This document shows positions 1-11,229 of a DNA stretch of 64,000 nucleotides, in pieces. Numbering within the stretch: the stretch's first letter is position 1; each line of letters begins with the position of its first letter. The notes below the pieces were generated by a model. That model did no database searches. It had not been told where the DNA came from and saw only the letters and a program-made list of their open reading frames with translations. Source of the DNA: Aspidapion aeneum (Eukaryota; Arthropoda; Insecta; Coleoptera; Brentidae); assembly GCA_963576565.1 (NCBI GenBank), contig OY755044.1, forward strand, positions 96,424,752 to 96,488,751, in the 5' to 3' direction. The translations under genes were made by a program, and so were the position numbers.

Positions 1-1268
1 TTGACATACCAAAGTCGAATTTACATATCCTGTCGTTTATTTTCCATTAATAGTGGCGGCACTATTAATTCCGGCTTTTATAATACACAAAGGCCTAATT
101 TTGAAAGAAAACAGCTGTTCTTATAATGTGAAAGTGTCAGAATAGTGCCCGGCACAATTACTGCCTGGCTTTATTGCAATAAGTCCCTAATAGCTAGAAA
201 TGGTCAACTAATCTGCACATACTGATACTAATACACGCAAATAAAAAAGATGCTTTTTTACCCTATTTATATTTACTTACTTATTGTGTTTGTTGACACA
301 TAATTGTAAAGTTTATAATAAGGCATTTTGGCAGGTAGGTACTAGATAATTATTATTTTATACCTGAAGATTTAAACACGACTTTAATAATTATACACAT
401 ACATTTAAAACTTTTTAAAACACATTGGTATCACATGACTAATAAGACTACTAACAACTAAAAGTGATTAAAAAAACTGGGTTCGGTATTTGTGGATTTC
501 CAATTCACTTAAGTATATAAAATATGAGTCACTATTTTTTAATAACATCCGATTCAAAATTAATTTTCTAAAGAATCATTTCAAAAATCCATTCAAAGTA
601 GTCCAACGCACACCAATATTTTCATCAAAAAATCCGTTTATAGTAACGTCTTTAGCACAAGATTTAATGTTTTTAAATTGCACGAGGTTAAACCACGACA
701 AATAATTTAAAACTGACCACATTATTTTAAAACACACCAAAAATTTGAATTTTTAAGGCATTAGGACTGATTATTGTGGGTACTTAGCACTTAATAGAAT
801 ATTAATACGATACTAATGCGCGTATTTGGACAAAATAGAAACTAACCGAACGACAACAACAAATAAACTGGGACTGGATGAAAACGTTTATTTTTATTGG
901 TATTTTTAATCATTTGTTTACAAAGTTAAGCATAATGAACCTTGGATTATCAACCGTATAAGAGTTTGTCTGACTTTCCAGGCAAAAAGAGGTAAATAAA
1001 CTTGAGATCTAAACAAAAGGGTTTCGAGAATCAGAAAAATTCTACGTAAATTCAGTTCCATCAGATCTAAATTAAGAATAGTTGCTTTCCTAACAAATAC
1101 GCAAAGTGATACATTCCCGCACGCAAAGGCAGGTAGACGCGTCGGTCGGTTGGATAAGTTCTCATAACGTTATAATTCGTCTCGATTTTCGCGGAACTGC
1201 ACAGTGGGCTCTTGGACCTGATTTTTGGCCAAAAATAAAAAAATTAATGGATCCATGACGGATCTGAC
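1..1268. other. AT-rich DNA with no recognisable gene
   Basis: Stop-dense AT-rich sequence. A short open frame near 490-705 has no recognisable motif or splice context and looks like chance. A slightly GC-richer patch occurs around 1120-1220. I see no repeat here that recurs elsewhere in the window. Confidence 0.5.
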
Positions 1269-1752
1269 ACCGTCCTAGCTAGCCTATTATCACACTTCAA
1301 GTGAAGCCATGATAATATATTAGCCTTGAAAAACAGTTTTTTGTAAATATCTCAGAAACTAAAGATCCTACGAAGTTTTTGGTTATAATACGAATTATTG
1401 AGCAAAATATAGTCTACTATATTCCGAAAACAGTGTTTTAATACGATATTCCGTTAAAAAGTTAGCATTTAAAAAAATTTTAATTGTCAAAACTGTGATT
1501 AGCATTAATGGATTTTGTTTTTGTCGAACACTATTTCACCTACAAATTTTATGAAAATTGGTTCAGCGGTTTAGAAGCTATTGTGTTACGCACAGAAATA
1601 ATACACACACACACAGAAATACATCACGACGATGTTGCTAGGATAGGTCAAAATATATCCAAATAACAAATTTTTGGCGTTATCTCAAAAAAAAAACTTA
1701 TTTCGTCGAAAATAATATCTTCTCGAGCCATTTCTACGCGGGCTAGGAAGGT
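1269..1752 (+). mobile_element. CCTTCCTAGC-ended non-autonomous element (family B), full-length copy
   Basis: Begins with ACCGTCCTAGCTAGCC and ends with CGCGGGCTAGGAAGGT, an imperfect terminal inverted repeat. It contains a conserved block reading GGTTCAGCGGTTTAGAAGC, a short CA-rich microsatellite and a block with GACGATGTTGCTAGGATAGG. Related copies lie at about 19734-19889, 43237-43827, 50094-50447 and 55592-57546. No coding frame is seen. The 50094 copy shows an exact 11-bp TIR. I see no clean target duplication, so the superfamily is unknown; the microsatellite-bearing layout would also fit a Helitron-like element. Confidence 0.65.
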
Positions 1753-1849
1753 AAAAAGGTTTTGTGACAATATTTTGTTTTGAAATAAGCAAAATATAGT
1801 TTGATGAATAATTTCAAAACCGTTTTATTAGCAAGAAAATAGCAATTCT

Positions 1850-2165
1850 GAATCAAAATGGCGGATCGAATATGGCCAAGTTTCCTATTTATGAGCCGAT
1901 AATTATGAAATTTGGAACTTTGGGGTGTTAATAGTCGCTAATTATAATTTTTGACTCAAACTTAAAACAACTTAACATGGCGGTTCCAAAATGGCTGACT
2001 CTCCCATTTATTTATCGGTATGTATCAAATTTGGAATTTTGGCGTGTCTAAAGTCAGACTCAAACTTAAAAAAAATGTTCATAGCGGAACCAAATGGTCT
2101 CCATTTATGAACCGATAAATATCAAAATTTATGAACCGATACATAACAAAATTGGAACTTTGAGG
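1850..2165. repeat. Degenerate tandem repeat, about three units
   Basis: Phrases such as AAATGGCGGA, CCATTTATGAACCGATAA and TTTGGAACTTTGGGGTG recur with variation about every 100-130 bp. It looks like an old minisatellite. No coding content is seen. Confidence 0.45.
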
Positions 2166-2189
2166 TGTATACAGGGTGTCCCAAATAAA

Positions 2190-2470
2190 AGCAACTACAT
2201 GGGGATTTCGAAAACGGTTGGAAGAGAGTTTGTTTAAATGAGAAAAAAGTTGCGCAATTCTAAAAAAAACATTCCAAACTAGTAAGAACCTTTCATTTTG
2301 AAATTTGTCTTGGAGAACTTGGCTTTACTTTTATCTAAATTTTTTTTACGGAATAGCACTTTCTTGTACTTGGCTTTTTTTACATGAAATGTTTTTGTTA
2401 TATAAAAATTTTGGAACAAATTATAATTTTACTCCTATTTGTATATGTAAGATTTAAATAAATATGGCGC
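2190..2470. repeat. Dispersed repeat, direct copy of 4365-4560
   Basis: Shares the order CATTCCAAACTAGTAAGAA, TTTTTTTTACGGAATA and TACATGAAATGT with 4365-4560. It begins near TATACAGGGTGTCCC, which resembles the end of a TA-flanked DNA transposon, but no partner end was found. Confidence 0.4.
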
Positions 2471-2884
2471 ATTTGTAATCAGGATTACTTGAATAATATT
2501 AAAGACATTATATTCACATTAATAAAGCACTTACTATAATCAGTGAAATTAAATAATATTTTGTACCAAGACGTACTTATCTAATATTATTTACTGTTAT
2601 TTGTATTGGCTGAGCTAAAAAGGTATGTTTAAAACTAGCTAATCGTCGCCTTAGTGTTGGATAGTCACACGCGCGTAGCGCTGGGGGGGGACAAGTCCCC
2701 CATGAAGCAAATAATTGTGTGCATTGTTAATAAAGTTTTTCGAAAATCATTATATAAAATTCTTGATATATACATTTAAACATTCAAACCCCCCCCCCCT
2801 CATGGGATCGCTAGCGCTCCGCTACTGGACATAGTCCTAACGCACATAAAGAAAAGCTTTCGCGACTAGTAGGTAGAAGTAGAT

Positions 2885-3375
2885 TTAGTAGGGTGTTTCT
2901 TTTATTAATTTTTTTTTATTTCCAACTTTTAGGTTTAACTCTTAATCAGCCATTCATTGAACTAAATCAAAGTAACTAAATAATAAGGTGGGGGGGGGTG
3001 ACAGGAGGGGAGATGGGTGGGAGCTGGGAGGACTACAAAGGAATTATAGCAAATTAAAGGTCATTTGCAATGGGTGATCACAGGAGATTCATTAAAATCG
3101 CCTAAAATTTTGGTAATTTATATGCCTTAAAGCCTACATCATGTGACAAAATGGCGTCTTACGACCGCCATGTTGATTTGTGTTTAAAAAAATATAGCCT
3201 ATAGCACCTTGGGGATCACTAGCAATTCAACAACACCTTTTTTGTTAAAATCGGTTCAGCCATTTAGCCTCTAGCGCGACACAAACATACATATTTACTT
3301 ACATACATACATAATATGTATACATATCCCAAACGAAAAACATTACCCTTTCTTTCGCCGTGCTGCAGTTGGGTA
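2885..3375 (+). mobile_element. ACCCAACTGC-ended repeat (family C), partial copy
   Basis: Carries the family blocks: a GGGGG-rich and GGAGG-rich purine stretch, GTGACAAAATGGCGTC, and a right end GCTGCAGTTGGGTAA that is the inverse of the family left end TTACCCAACTGC. The same blocks recur at 25268-26695 (inverted), 27040-29334 and 41545-43230. No coding frame is seen. The superfamily is unknown. Confidence 0.6.
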
Positions 3376-3404
3376 AAAATATATATATTTTTATTATTAA
3401 ACAG

Positions 3405-3925
3405 TTTTTATGGTGGTGGGTGTGCCTTCGGGCTGTTCGGCCGTCGTCGTTGGAAATTCGTTCTCGACGTTTCGCCATCTCGAGTGCATGGCATCTTCAG
3501 GAGATGTTGACTGTTTGTCGGCTTCTCGAAGACTGGTGGTTAGCCTGTCGCGGGCGCAGGTTATATACGCTATGGTGGGCGGGGCGTATATCAGAGCTGG
3601 TCGGTGATTGGTCAAATTCCCTTAATTCAGTTTTGTTATTGTAAGCGAGCCGTTTAGTGTTTTTAAGAACCGGTACCCATGTTCTGTTAATTTTTGTCGT
3701 TTGGCCTTATGGTAGAGACAGCCTTAATGAATTTCTCAACCACATTAACAGCATACACCCCAGTATACAATTTACAATGGAAACAGAGAACAACAGAGAA
3801 TTAGCATTCCTTGACGTACTAGTAACGAGGAAAGAGGGACGACTAGCAAGCACACCCACCATTGGAAGATGGCCGCGAAAGCCTTTCACAATTTGTAGTT
3901 TTTATGGTGTTTTTCCCTTCTAAAC
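3405..3925 (+). pseudogene. Penelope-like element fragment with partial reverse transcriptase
   Basis: From about 3685 to 3860 the plus strand reads FVVWPYGRDSLNEFLNHIN, then IQFTMETENNRELAFLDVLV and TRKEGRL. This matches the region after the catalytic YxDD box of Penelope-like (PLE) reverse transcriptases, where the (D)DTFVVWPHG, IQFTMExE and LPFLDVLVTR phrases are characteristic. The aspartate box itself is missing, so the piece is truncated at its 5' side. The preceding DNA on the minus strand contains a hammerhead-like core (CTGAAGA at 3500-3494, then a GCCAT/ATGGC hairpin and GAAA). This is the kind of motif reported in PLE terminal repeats. It is a dead relic. Confidence 0.7.
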
Positions 3926-3966
3926 TGCGCTGGTCTATAAATTCAGTGACATGTTGAAAAACTTAC

Positions 3967-4215
3967 CGTCAGCACAAGAAGCCAAATATTTTCCATTGGC
4001 TGCAAAATCCATGTCCAGCACTCTTCCACCGTGGCCCTTCAGACTGCCCAATAACCAAGAATGCTGAAATGCTTTTTCCGCGCTTCTTGCACCTCTTCTT
4101 CCTTCTCTTTCTGCAAGTTTTCTTTGCTGCTGTTGCTTATTCTTAAGAGCACTAGTTTGGTCTTTTCTCTGCTTACTAGAGGGGTTATCTGCCGTAGATG
4201 AGGTTGACTTTTCAT
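3967..4215 (-). CDS. TBL2: Internal exon of a TBL2-like WD40 protein
   Basis: On the minus strand an AT-rich stretch ending TTTTTAG precedes 249 nt with no stop (82 whole codons, phase 1-1), followed by the donor G|GTAAGT. The product begins with a lysine/glutamine-rich basic segment (residues about 1-55, with QRKLAEREGRRGAR). It then reads HSWLLGSLKGHGGRVLDMDF and AANGKYLASCAD, the start of the first WD40 repeat. The spacing from the basic linker to LKxHxGxVxxMDFxxNGKYLAxCA matches transducin beta-like protein 2, an ER-membrane WD40 protein linked to PERK signalling. No other exon of this gene is recognisable here, so its introns must be long. The WD40 exon call is strong. The TBL2 assignment is from memory of the family, and another WD40 protein is possible. 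Confidence 0.72.
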
Positions 4216-4364
4216 CTAAAAATAAATATTATATTAATATAAGTTATAATCACAACAAAAACATTTTTTGTAAAAAGAAGCCAAGTAGGCAATTACGACT
4301 GCAAATTACTTATACACAGTGCTAAATTAAACAACAAGAAGTTTGACTGTAATAGCAAAGTTTA

Positions 4365-4560
4365 AAAACACATTTCCAAACTAATAAGAAAAACCTTTAA
4401 TTTTGAAATTTGTATTGAACAATTTACTTTTATCTCAATTTTTTTTACGGAATACCATTTTCGCGTACTTTCTTTTACATGAAATGTGTTTGTTATGATT
4501 TTACTCATTTTTTAAAGGATTTGGATAAGATTAAAGTTTTACAGTAGTAAAATATGCGGA
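4365..4560. repeat. Dispersed repeat, direct copy of 2190-2470
   Basis: Same ordered phrases as the 2.2 kb copy (TTTCCAAACTAATAAGAA, TTTTTTTACGGAATA, ACATGAAATGTG). The two lie either side of the WD40 exon in direct orientation, so recombination between them could delete the exon. Confidence 0.4.
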
Positions 4561-4610
4561 ATGTTGTTCAAAACTTTTGCAATGCCTTATTTAAAATTTT
4601 GAGGTTTATT

Positions 4611-5040
4611 GTTACTTTTACATAACTTTACATTTATAGGGGAGGGAATAATTAAAATGTTGGTGTTTTTAAATTTTTTCCTATAGTTTTGTCATAGTTC
4701 CTATCGGCCTTCCAAAGCTCAGCTCTGTAATGCTTCTGAAAGTGGGCAATGTGACTTTTACATAACTTTACATTTATAGGGGAGGGAAATAAATTAAAAT
4801 TTTGGAAATTTTTTATTTTTTCCTACAGTTTTATCATAGTTTCTATCAGTCTTCCAAAGTTCAGCTGTCTAGCGTTTCTGGAAGTGGGCAATGTTACTTT
4901 TACATAACTTTACATGTATACAGGAGGGAAGTAAATTAGAATTTTGGAGTTTTTGATTTCTTTCAACGGTTTGGTCATAATTTTTATCAGTCTGCCAAAT
5001 ATCAGCTTTGTAGCATGTCTGATGATCTATTCATGAGTGA
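4611..5040. repeat. Minisatellite, three units of about 141 bp
   Basis: TTACTTTTACATAACTTTAC starts units near 4611, 4751 and 4893. Each unit also contains AGGGGAGGGA-like and GAAGTGGGCAATGT-like phrases. The third unit is the most divergent. No coding content is seen. Confidence 0.75.
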
Positions 5041-5231
5041 GTGGCAACTTCGACGTTTTTTGAAATTTCGTAACTAACTACTTTATGGAAATCCATGAAA
5101 CTTGAAGGCATTATTAACTCTATGAAGATTTACGACTGTGCAAAAATTTGTTCTACGGGTACCATTATATAGGCCCTTCTTTTACAAAATGGCCGCCGAT
5201 TTAAAAAAAAATCAAGTTAATAAAAATGCAA

Positions 5232-5400
5232 ATGGGTCGGGTTAAAGAATGGTTACACTCGACTCGCCATGGCAGATTTATGCGAAATCGATACTTCGAA
5301 AAGTGTACAGTCAACTCCGAAATTTCGAATTTATGGCTGAAGTATGGGTCGGATAAGGTTGGGAATGGTTGCATTCGACTCGCCATGGTCGAAATATGCA
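5232..5400. repeat. Two-copy direct repeat, period about 112 bp
   Basis: ATGGGTCGG followed by GAATGGTT and CGACTCGCCATGG occurs at about 5232-5272 and again at about 5344-5386. Short frames through it are chance. Confidence 0.5.
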
Positions 5401-5440
5401 GAAATTTTATTTCACATTTCTGTATACGACTTACTTGATT

Positions 5441-6184
5441 TTTAGCTCACACTACTACTACATAAGTAATGTGAGCTATGGTGATCCTAATTTTTTCGAG
5501 AAAAAAAAAGTTGCTCCGATTTCAAAAATTTTTATATATCTTTGCGTTTCAGATGATTTTGAAACTTTTTTGTTTTGCTGTCTGTCTGTCTGACTGTCTG
5601 TATGTCTGTCTGTCTGTCTGTCTGTATGTCTGTCTGTAATGACCAACCCGCATAACTCAAAAACCGCTTGTCCGATTTTAATGAAATTTGGTGCCTAAGT
5701 TGGGTCTTGGGCCGTGATGGTCCCATTTAAAAATGAACAAAATCCACCGAACGCAAGCCAAATAAAAGGGTGGGGGTAGATTCCAAAAATTAGAGTTTAT
5801 GTGAAAATATGGCGTGTGTGATATCAAACGAAAGGTAATTAAGTCTGGAGTTAAAAAAAATGAATTTTAGTTTATTTTTAAAAAAAGGGTGGGGATAGAT
5901 ATCAAAAATTAGAGTTTAAGTGAAAATATGGCGTGTGTGATATCAAACGAAAGGTAATTGAGTCTGGAGTTAAACAAAATACATTTTAGTTTTTTTTAAA
6001 AGGGTGGGGATAGATTTAAAAAATTTGAGTTTAAGTCAAAACATGGCTTGTGTGGTATCAAACGAAAGGTAATTGAGTCTGTAGTTGAATAAAATATATT
6101 TCAGTTTTTGATTATATTAGCTCACACTATAATTATAGTACCTAGTGTGAGCTTAGGTGCCCATAGGTTGGCAGAGTATTTTTT
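5441..6184 (+). mobile_element. DINE-1/HINE-like (Helitron-type) element, copy 1
   Basis: Layout of the window's commonest family (A): a left hairpin TAGCTCACAC...GTGAGCTA, a conserved block (GTTGCTCCGATTTCAAAAAT, TTTGCGTTTCAGATGATTTT), a TCTG microsatellite (5578-5636), a second block (ATAACTCAAAAACCGCTTG), two or three diverged units of about 110 bp beginning AAAGGGTGGGGGTAGA, a right hairpin CTCACAC...GTGTGAGCT, and the tail GGCAGAGTATTTTT. A GTCT-type core, internal minisatellite units and terminal hairpins are the hallmarks of DINE-1/HINE non-autonomous Helentron elements. No Rep-helicase is present, so it is non-autonomous. Confidence 0.8.
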
Positions 6185-7028
6185 AAATTGATATAAAGCG
6201 GCCTTTTTGAAAAAGGCTGGTTTTTGTCGAACAAATTTTTGGTCACATCGAACAAAGTTTTTTTTTAAGGGTACAAAATTTCAGAGCACTACCCAAAAGT
6301 GCAGTATGAAAACTTGTATTTACCCAGCTATTACGTGTGTCTTTGATGAGAATTTTAGGATAATTATTTGTTTCACATAAATTTGTAAATATTTTTGTTA
6401 TTTAAATAAAGGAAACGTAGCGAATTATGTATTATTGAAAAAAAGCACATAAAATGTGCTCATTTTAAAAATATATATTATGAACTTGCTAAAACTACGT
6501 CGCGTTTAATTTTAATCGCTTCCACTTACACTATAAAGATAAGAATCGCACTACATACTACAGACCAATATTTGTAAACAAAACATTGTAAATCCAAACC
6601 TCGACAATACTAATTGAGGTATAAATAACTACTTGTTGGATTTGTGCCAACTAATATTTGCTTAAAAATAAAATATAAATATAAACACAGTATAGGTATC
6701 TTATTCTTACACAGTGCTAACAAGTCCACATCTAGGGGGCTTAATTTCTATAAGAGGACACAAAACAGATAGAGTATACAATGTATTAATAAGAGGCCGC
6801 AATACGCACGATTCCCGTAGAAAGCGTATCAGCGTTGCCGAGGGTAACAACCTGAAACAATTGTTTGTGTAAACACTTATTACTTGACGAAAATTAATAA
6901 CCAAAATAACACTTTAAAATTCTGCTTGTTTGCAAAAGTAAGACAAAATTATTATTTTATTTTAATAATGTTTTCTGTCTGTAAAACAAGTAATTGAGAA
7001 GAGGAGCGCCAGAAATATAGAGACTCAT
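6185..7028. other. AT-rich spacer without recognised features
   Basis: No recurrent module or convincing frame was seen. A short minus-strand frame near 6707-6904 has no motif. This is probably decayed repeat or intron DNA. Confidence 0.4.
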
Positions 7029-8072
7029 GACTCATGTTACCTTTGTGGACCTACAAAAAGCATATTCTAGTTTTCTACCTTCCAGTAGAAAAATTATGGA
7101 CAGTGTTAGAACAAACTAATATCAATCATAAAAGCCAAAGGTTCAAAATCTAAAATTAAAATTGGAAATCGACTCAAAAAATTCCTGGTAACAAAAGGCT
7201 TAACCCTGTTGTATCTTTTCAACTCTTTTTAAAATATATATCGCAGTAGCTCTAAAAAACTGGAAACGTAAAGTGTACCTACGGCATGGGAATACAACTT
7301 AACGACCGATTTACTATATACACACTACAGTTTGCTGACGACCAAGTAATTGTAGCTAATGATAAAGAAGACATGGAGTATATGATAAGAAAGTTAACGG
7401 AAGAATACCAAAAGTGGGGATTAACAGTGAACGTGGACAAGACATAGTACTGGACATAGTATTGGAAACGAATTAAGTGAGTTAGAAATAGACAATGGAC
7501 AAACAATAGCTCCATGCAATGAGTATGTATACTTGGGTGTTACATTTGATAAGACAGAAACAGACTGTAAAGAACTGGAAAACAGATTAGTAAAAACAAA
7601 AAAGGTTATTGAATGTCTTAACAGTATTTTATGAAGCAAAGACATAAAAAAAGAATGTAAAATTTAACATATATGAAACAATGGTGAAAAGCACGATGTT
7701 GTATGAAATAGAGACTTCTCGCGTAACAGAAAAATACAAAACAAAAATGGAAAGTGTCGAAATCGATGCAATAAGAAGATCAATGAGAATATCTAGAATG
7801 ATCACATAAGAAATAAGATCATAAAAGAAAGAATGGGAATCGAGGGAAGCATAACGGATGACATCACTAAAATGCAACTGATATGGTACGGCCATGTACA
7901 ACGGATTAACGACGAAAGATTACCAAAGCAGGTCCTAGAATGGCAACCAATAGGGCGCTAAAGAGGGCGTCCTAAACTAGAATGGCAACCGTCAATCCAA
8001 AGATCAATGAGTCAAGAAAATCTGACAGAAGATGATTGTCAAGATCGAAGGAAACGTTCTAAACCAACATAG
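7029..8072 (+). pseudogene. Degraded LINE (non-LTR) reverse transcriptase, 3' half
   Basis: Across several frames it reads VTFVDLQKAYSSF (RT block with the first catalytic aspartate), then LQFADDQVIVANDKEDMEYM with the FADD catalytic box (7324-7385). From about 7555 it reads ELENRLVKTKKVIECLNSIL, then MGIEGSITDDITK, LIWYGHVQRINDERLPKQVL and EWQPIGR, the C-terminal region typical of insect endonuclease-reverse transcriptase LINEs. Stops and frameshifts break it (for example after SVRTN near 7118). The tail after 7690 is nearly identical to 56470-56890, so both belong to one family. It is non-functional. Confidence 0.8.
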
Positions 8073-8139
8073 TAGTAGTACCTTTTATTTCAAATAATTC
8101 ATTAAATTAATTAAATTATTTACTTTTAGGGATAACGAA

Positions 8140-8610
8140 TTTTAAGGTATTATTCTGGTAGTCCGCTACCCCGTTGGAGTTACTGTTTGTCAAGACAGTT
8201 TGATCGAAAAGTTAAATTTCGAATGACACTTTTTTCGACAACATTTTTTTCGTAAACAATTATTTTGAATGACGTTTTTTTCGATTGACATTTGACATCG
8301 ATACTTTTTCGAAAAATTATTTTTTTAAGATAGCTTTTTTGTCCTCCTTTTGGTGGATGATGAAAAACATCTGTGAATTTGGGAGATTTTTGTGGAGAAA
8401 AAAGGTCAGGGTACGTTTGCTAGAAATTGACAAAAAAAATGTTTTTGAAATAAACGTTATCAAAAAAAAATAAATGTTCGAAAAACATGTCATTTAAAAG
8501 AAACATTTTCAGAACAATAATTCGAAATTGAGGTTTTTGAAAATAATGTCATCATCAAAAGTGTTTTCAAAAACCGTGTTTTTGAAAAACGGACAGTGAT
8601 CTACCGGCTT
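8140..8610. repeat. AT-rich TTCGAA-rich block with weakly inverted ends
   Basis: Many TTTTTCGA, TTCGAAAA and TTTGAAAA phrases on both strands. The edges TAGTCCGCTACC...CTGTTTGTC and GGACAGTGATCTACCGG look loosely inverted. It could be a decayed TIR element, but no target duplication is clear. Confidence 0.3.
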
Positions 8611-9049
8611 ATTTTGATATTTTCGCTAATCTGGCAACGTTGATTTTACGCATTTCTGTTCTTCTATGTAATTCTTATGGCCCATAGAAAAATCCTACCC
8701 CTAGATCGAAGGCTGGCCACTGGCGCATTTTGCCTCGAGTATTTATTGATAGGTATAAGGTGATGTTTTTTAAACGCATTTTTTCTATACTTTTTAAATA
8801 TTTTTTGTGAGTGAGTGAATGTCATATAAAATTACATCGATTTGCTTTTTAACAATTTTTATCCCTTTTTGAACAGAATTTTCTTTTCAATTGTTTTTCC
8901 ACTAAAATAAAGTTTTTTCTATAAATGCATATTATTTCGCATATTATGTACAGTCGCAAAATTTTCCCTAAATCTGACGCACTGGTAACGATTTGGCACC
9001 AAGGCAAAAAGAGGGCTGCCTTTGTAAATAGTTGATGTAAGTTTCGCAA

Positions 9050-9465
9050 GGCGATTCTTCGACCGGGCTAGCTATTCTCGTCCTTGAACGATGTGATGAT
9101 TCCTATCACATGCTTTGGCCAATGGCAAGCTTTAAATTAGCTCCGAGCCGTCACGTGCTATGCGAAAACACGACCACCAATGCGAAAGCGTCTCCTACGA
9201 TCCGACCGAGAAACGTTCAGTCAGTACGGGGCAGGAGAACAGATTTCGATTTAAACGCGTAAAATTCATTAACTGTGACGAGCGGGCGACTATGCCATTG
9301 GTCAAGACAATTCATTTCACATAACACGCGTTTGCTATTGGTCAAAGCGTGTAATGTGGTTGGTCACATCATTCAAGACCCAGATTAGCTACCCTGGCTA
9401 GCCATTCTCGTACTTAAACGATGTGATGGTTTGGCTCCTATCCGTCACGTGCTATGCGAAAAGAG
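9050..9465. promoter_or_regulatory. GC-richer islet with several CCAAT/ATTGG boxes
   Basis: CCAATGG (9119), CCATTGGTCAAG (9295), CTATTGGTCAAAG (9333) and GGTTGGTCAC (9358) fall in about 250 bp. CpG content is unusually high. A module GGCTAGCYATTCTCGT...AACGATGTGATG occurs twice (about 9067 and 9388), and CGTCACGTGCTATGCGAAAA occurs twice. Repeated ATTGGTCA elements are typical of NF-Y-type promoters. No transcript start or adjoining gene is visible, and the piece borders a hAT relic, so it may be a transposon promoter. Function is inferred only. Confidence 0.3.
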
Positions 9466-9469
9466 CTTG

Positions 9470-10113
9470 TCACCTAATATCAGTCTTGCCTAGCATTTTT
9501 TCTTTCTTTTTTTACAACCGCACAACCAGTTTTCAGCATCGTATAATTTTTTTATTAAATTTTCTATTATAAGTTTTTTTGGCATTACTTGCACAAAAAT
9601 TTTGGTTAATTTTTAGGTCCGGTCTATGTGGCCCTAAAGATTTTATTTGTAATCGAAGTTCATGTCTCAACGTATTTAAATTTGCACAGTTAATTATGTA
9701 ATCGACGGTATTTATTTCCATTTTATAAACAAACGATAACAGAAACAAACAATGACACGCAATCAGCAAGGCTGACCTACGCCAAATCAAAACAAACTCA
9801 TACGTTTTCACTAAAGATAGAACCGGCAACATGTAGGAAGGGCAACGAACGTTTTAGCACGATGAATATGGCCGACGTGAACTAAAACAAACATTCCACC
9901 CGCCCCCGCGTAACAACAGCCACCCATGCACCGCTGAAAAACGGGTGAAATTGAAATCTAGTCCCGCGCGGTGCTGCCAGCTTGTAATTATTTACGCTAA
10001 AAAAGTTCACACGATCATGTCGTAAGGGAAGATTTAACTTAATTAAAAATACTGTTTGTTGTCTAGTTTTTGGGGGCACTGCCCCGTTGCCCTCTCTGTA
10101 TCAGCCGCCACTG
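9470..10113 (-). mobile_element. hAT relic with transposase N-terminal fragment
   Basis: The minus strand reads MEINTVDYIINCANLNTL, then LRLQIKSLGPHRPDL and KKTYNRKFNKK. This aligns with the N-terminus of ZMYM1-like hAT transposases, just before the TTF-type zinc finger. The plus-strand right end CAGCCGCCACTG (to 10113) is a standard hAT terminus, preceded by a CCCCGTTGCCCTCTCTG stretch also found in the 57981 and 15765 copies. The other terminus is lost. The reading frame is truncated. Confidence 0.7.
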
Positions 10114-10524
10114 GTAGCCACTGATCTTAATTAAAGATATTTGACAGATTATTATTAAATTAATACAAAATAGCGGAAAAAAAACTTTTAGTTTAACCTA
10201 CAAACGGAGAAAATACGTCTTACGAAAATATTTCCAAACTTTAAAAATGGTATGCCATAAATTCTTATCATGAAGGTCACAATCCTGCGTAGCAGAATAA
10301 CATAAGTACTCATACGTACTTAATGATGTATAAGTTTGATTATAATATTTGATTTTTAATTTTAGGATTTTATTTGATTCATATTATTAAAATCCAGTAC
10401 GACGATATATTTTTTCTTTCAAAAATCAACGTTTTAACAGAATTTCTATAAGAAAATTTTAATTTTTCTGCAATTTTGAATTTTATTTTTACTTTTTAGG
10501 TCTAAAAATCTCTAGGTATATAAC

Positions 10525-11036
10525 TAGCTCACACTACAACTATACTATAGTAGTGATCCTAATTTTTTTCGAGAAAAAAGTTGCTCCGATTTCAATAATT
10601 TTTATATATCTTTGCGTTTCAGATAATTTTGAAACTTTTTCGTCGCGCCGTCTGTCTGTCTGTATGTCTGTCTGTAACAACCAACGCGCATAACTGAAAA
10701 ACCGCTTGCCCGATTTGAATGAAATTTGGTACCTAATAAAATAAACAAAATCCATTGAACACAAGCCAAATAAAAGGTAGGTTTCAAAAATTAGAGTTTA
10801 TGTGAAAATAATATGGCCTGTGTGATATCAAAGGAAAGGAGTTAAACAAAATACATTTTAGTTTAAAAAAAAAGGGTTCATTCAAAATATGGCTTGTGTG
10901 GTATCAAACAAAAGGTAATTGAGTCTGAAGTTAAATAAAATATATTTCAGTTTTTAGTTATATTAGCTCACACGTACACCATAACTATAGTACCTAGTGT
11001 GAGCTTAGGTACCCATATATTGGCAGAGTATTTTTT
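10525..11036 (+). mobile_element. HINE-like family A element, copy 2 (shortened)
   Basis: Left hairpin at CTAGCTCACACTAC, the TTGCTCCGATTTCAATAATT block, a short TCTG run (10650-10675), then reduced minisatellite units, right hairpin and GGCAGAGTATTTTTT tail. At about 510 bp it lacks at least one internal unit compared with copies near 750 bp. Confidence 0.75.
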
Positions 11037-11229
11037 ATTTGAAACCTTGCCGTACAACATTGAGGACAGACAATATTCTCAATCCTGTTATATCATATGA
11101 ATAATGTAGTTAGCAGGCAGTTCACAGACTCGAGCGTTTGATTTGACGCCTTGAAGCGCTCGGCATATTTTTGTAACTAGTAGGTGCATAATCAGAATCA
11201 ACCATAAAAATATTTGAATAGGGGGTTTT

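Noticed and set aside
2660..2836. Another hAT MITE with GCGTAGCGCTGGGGGG ends
   Set aside because: The ends are only loosely inverted and the flanking 8-mers agree at about five of eight positions, so I could not establish a target duplication.
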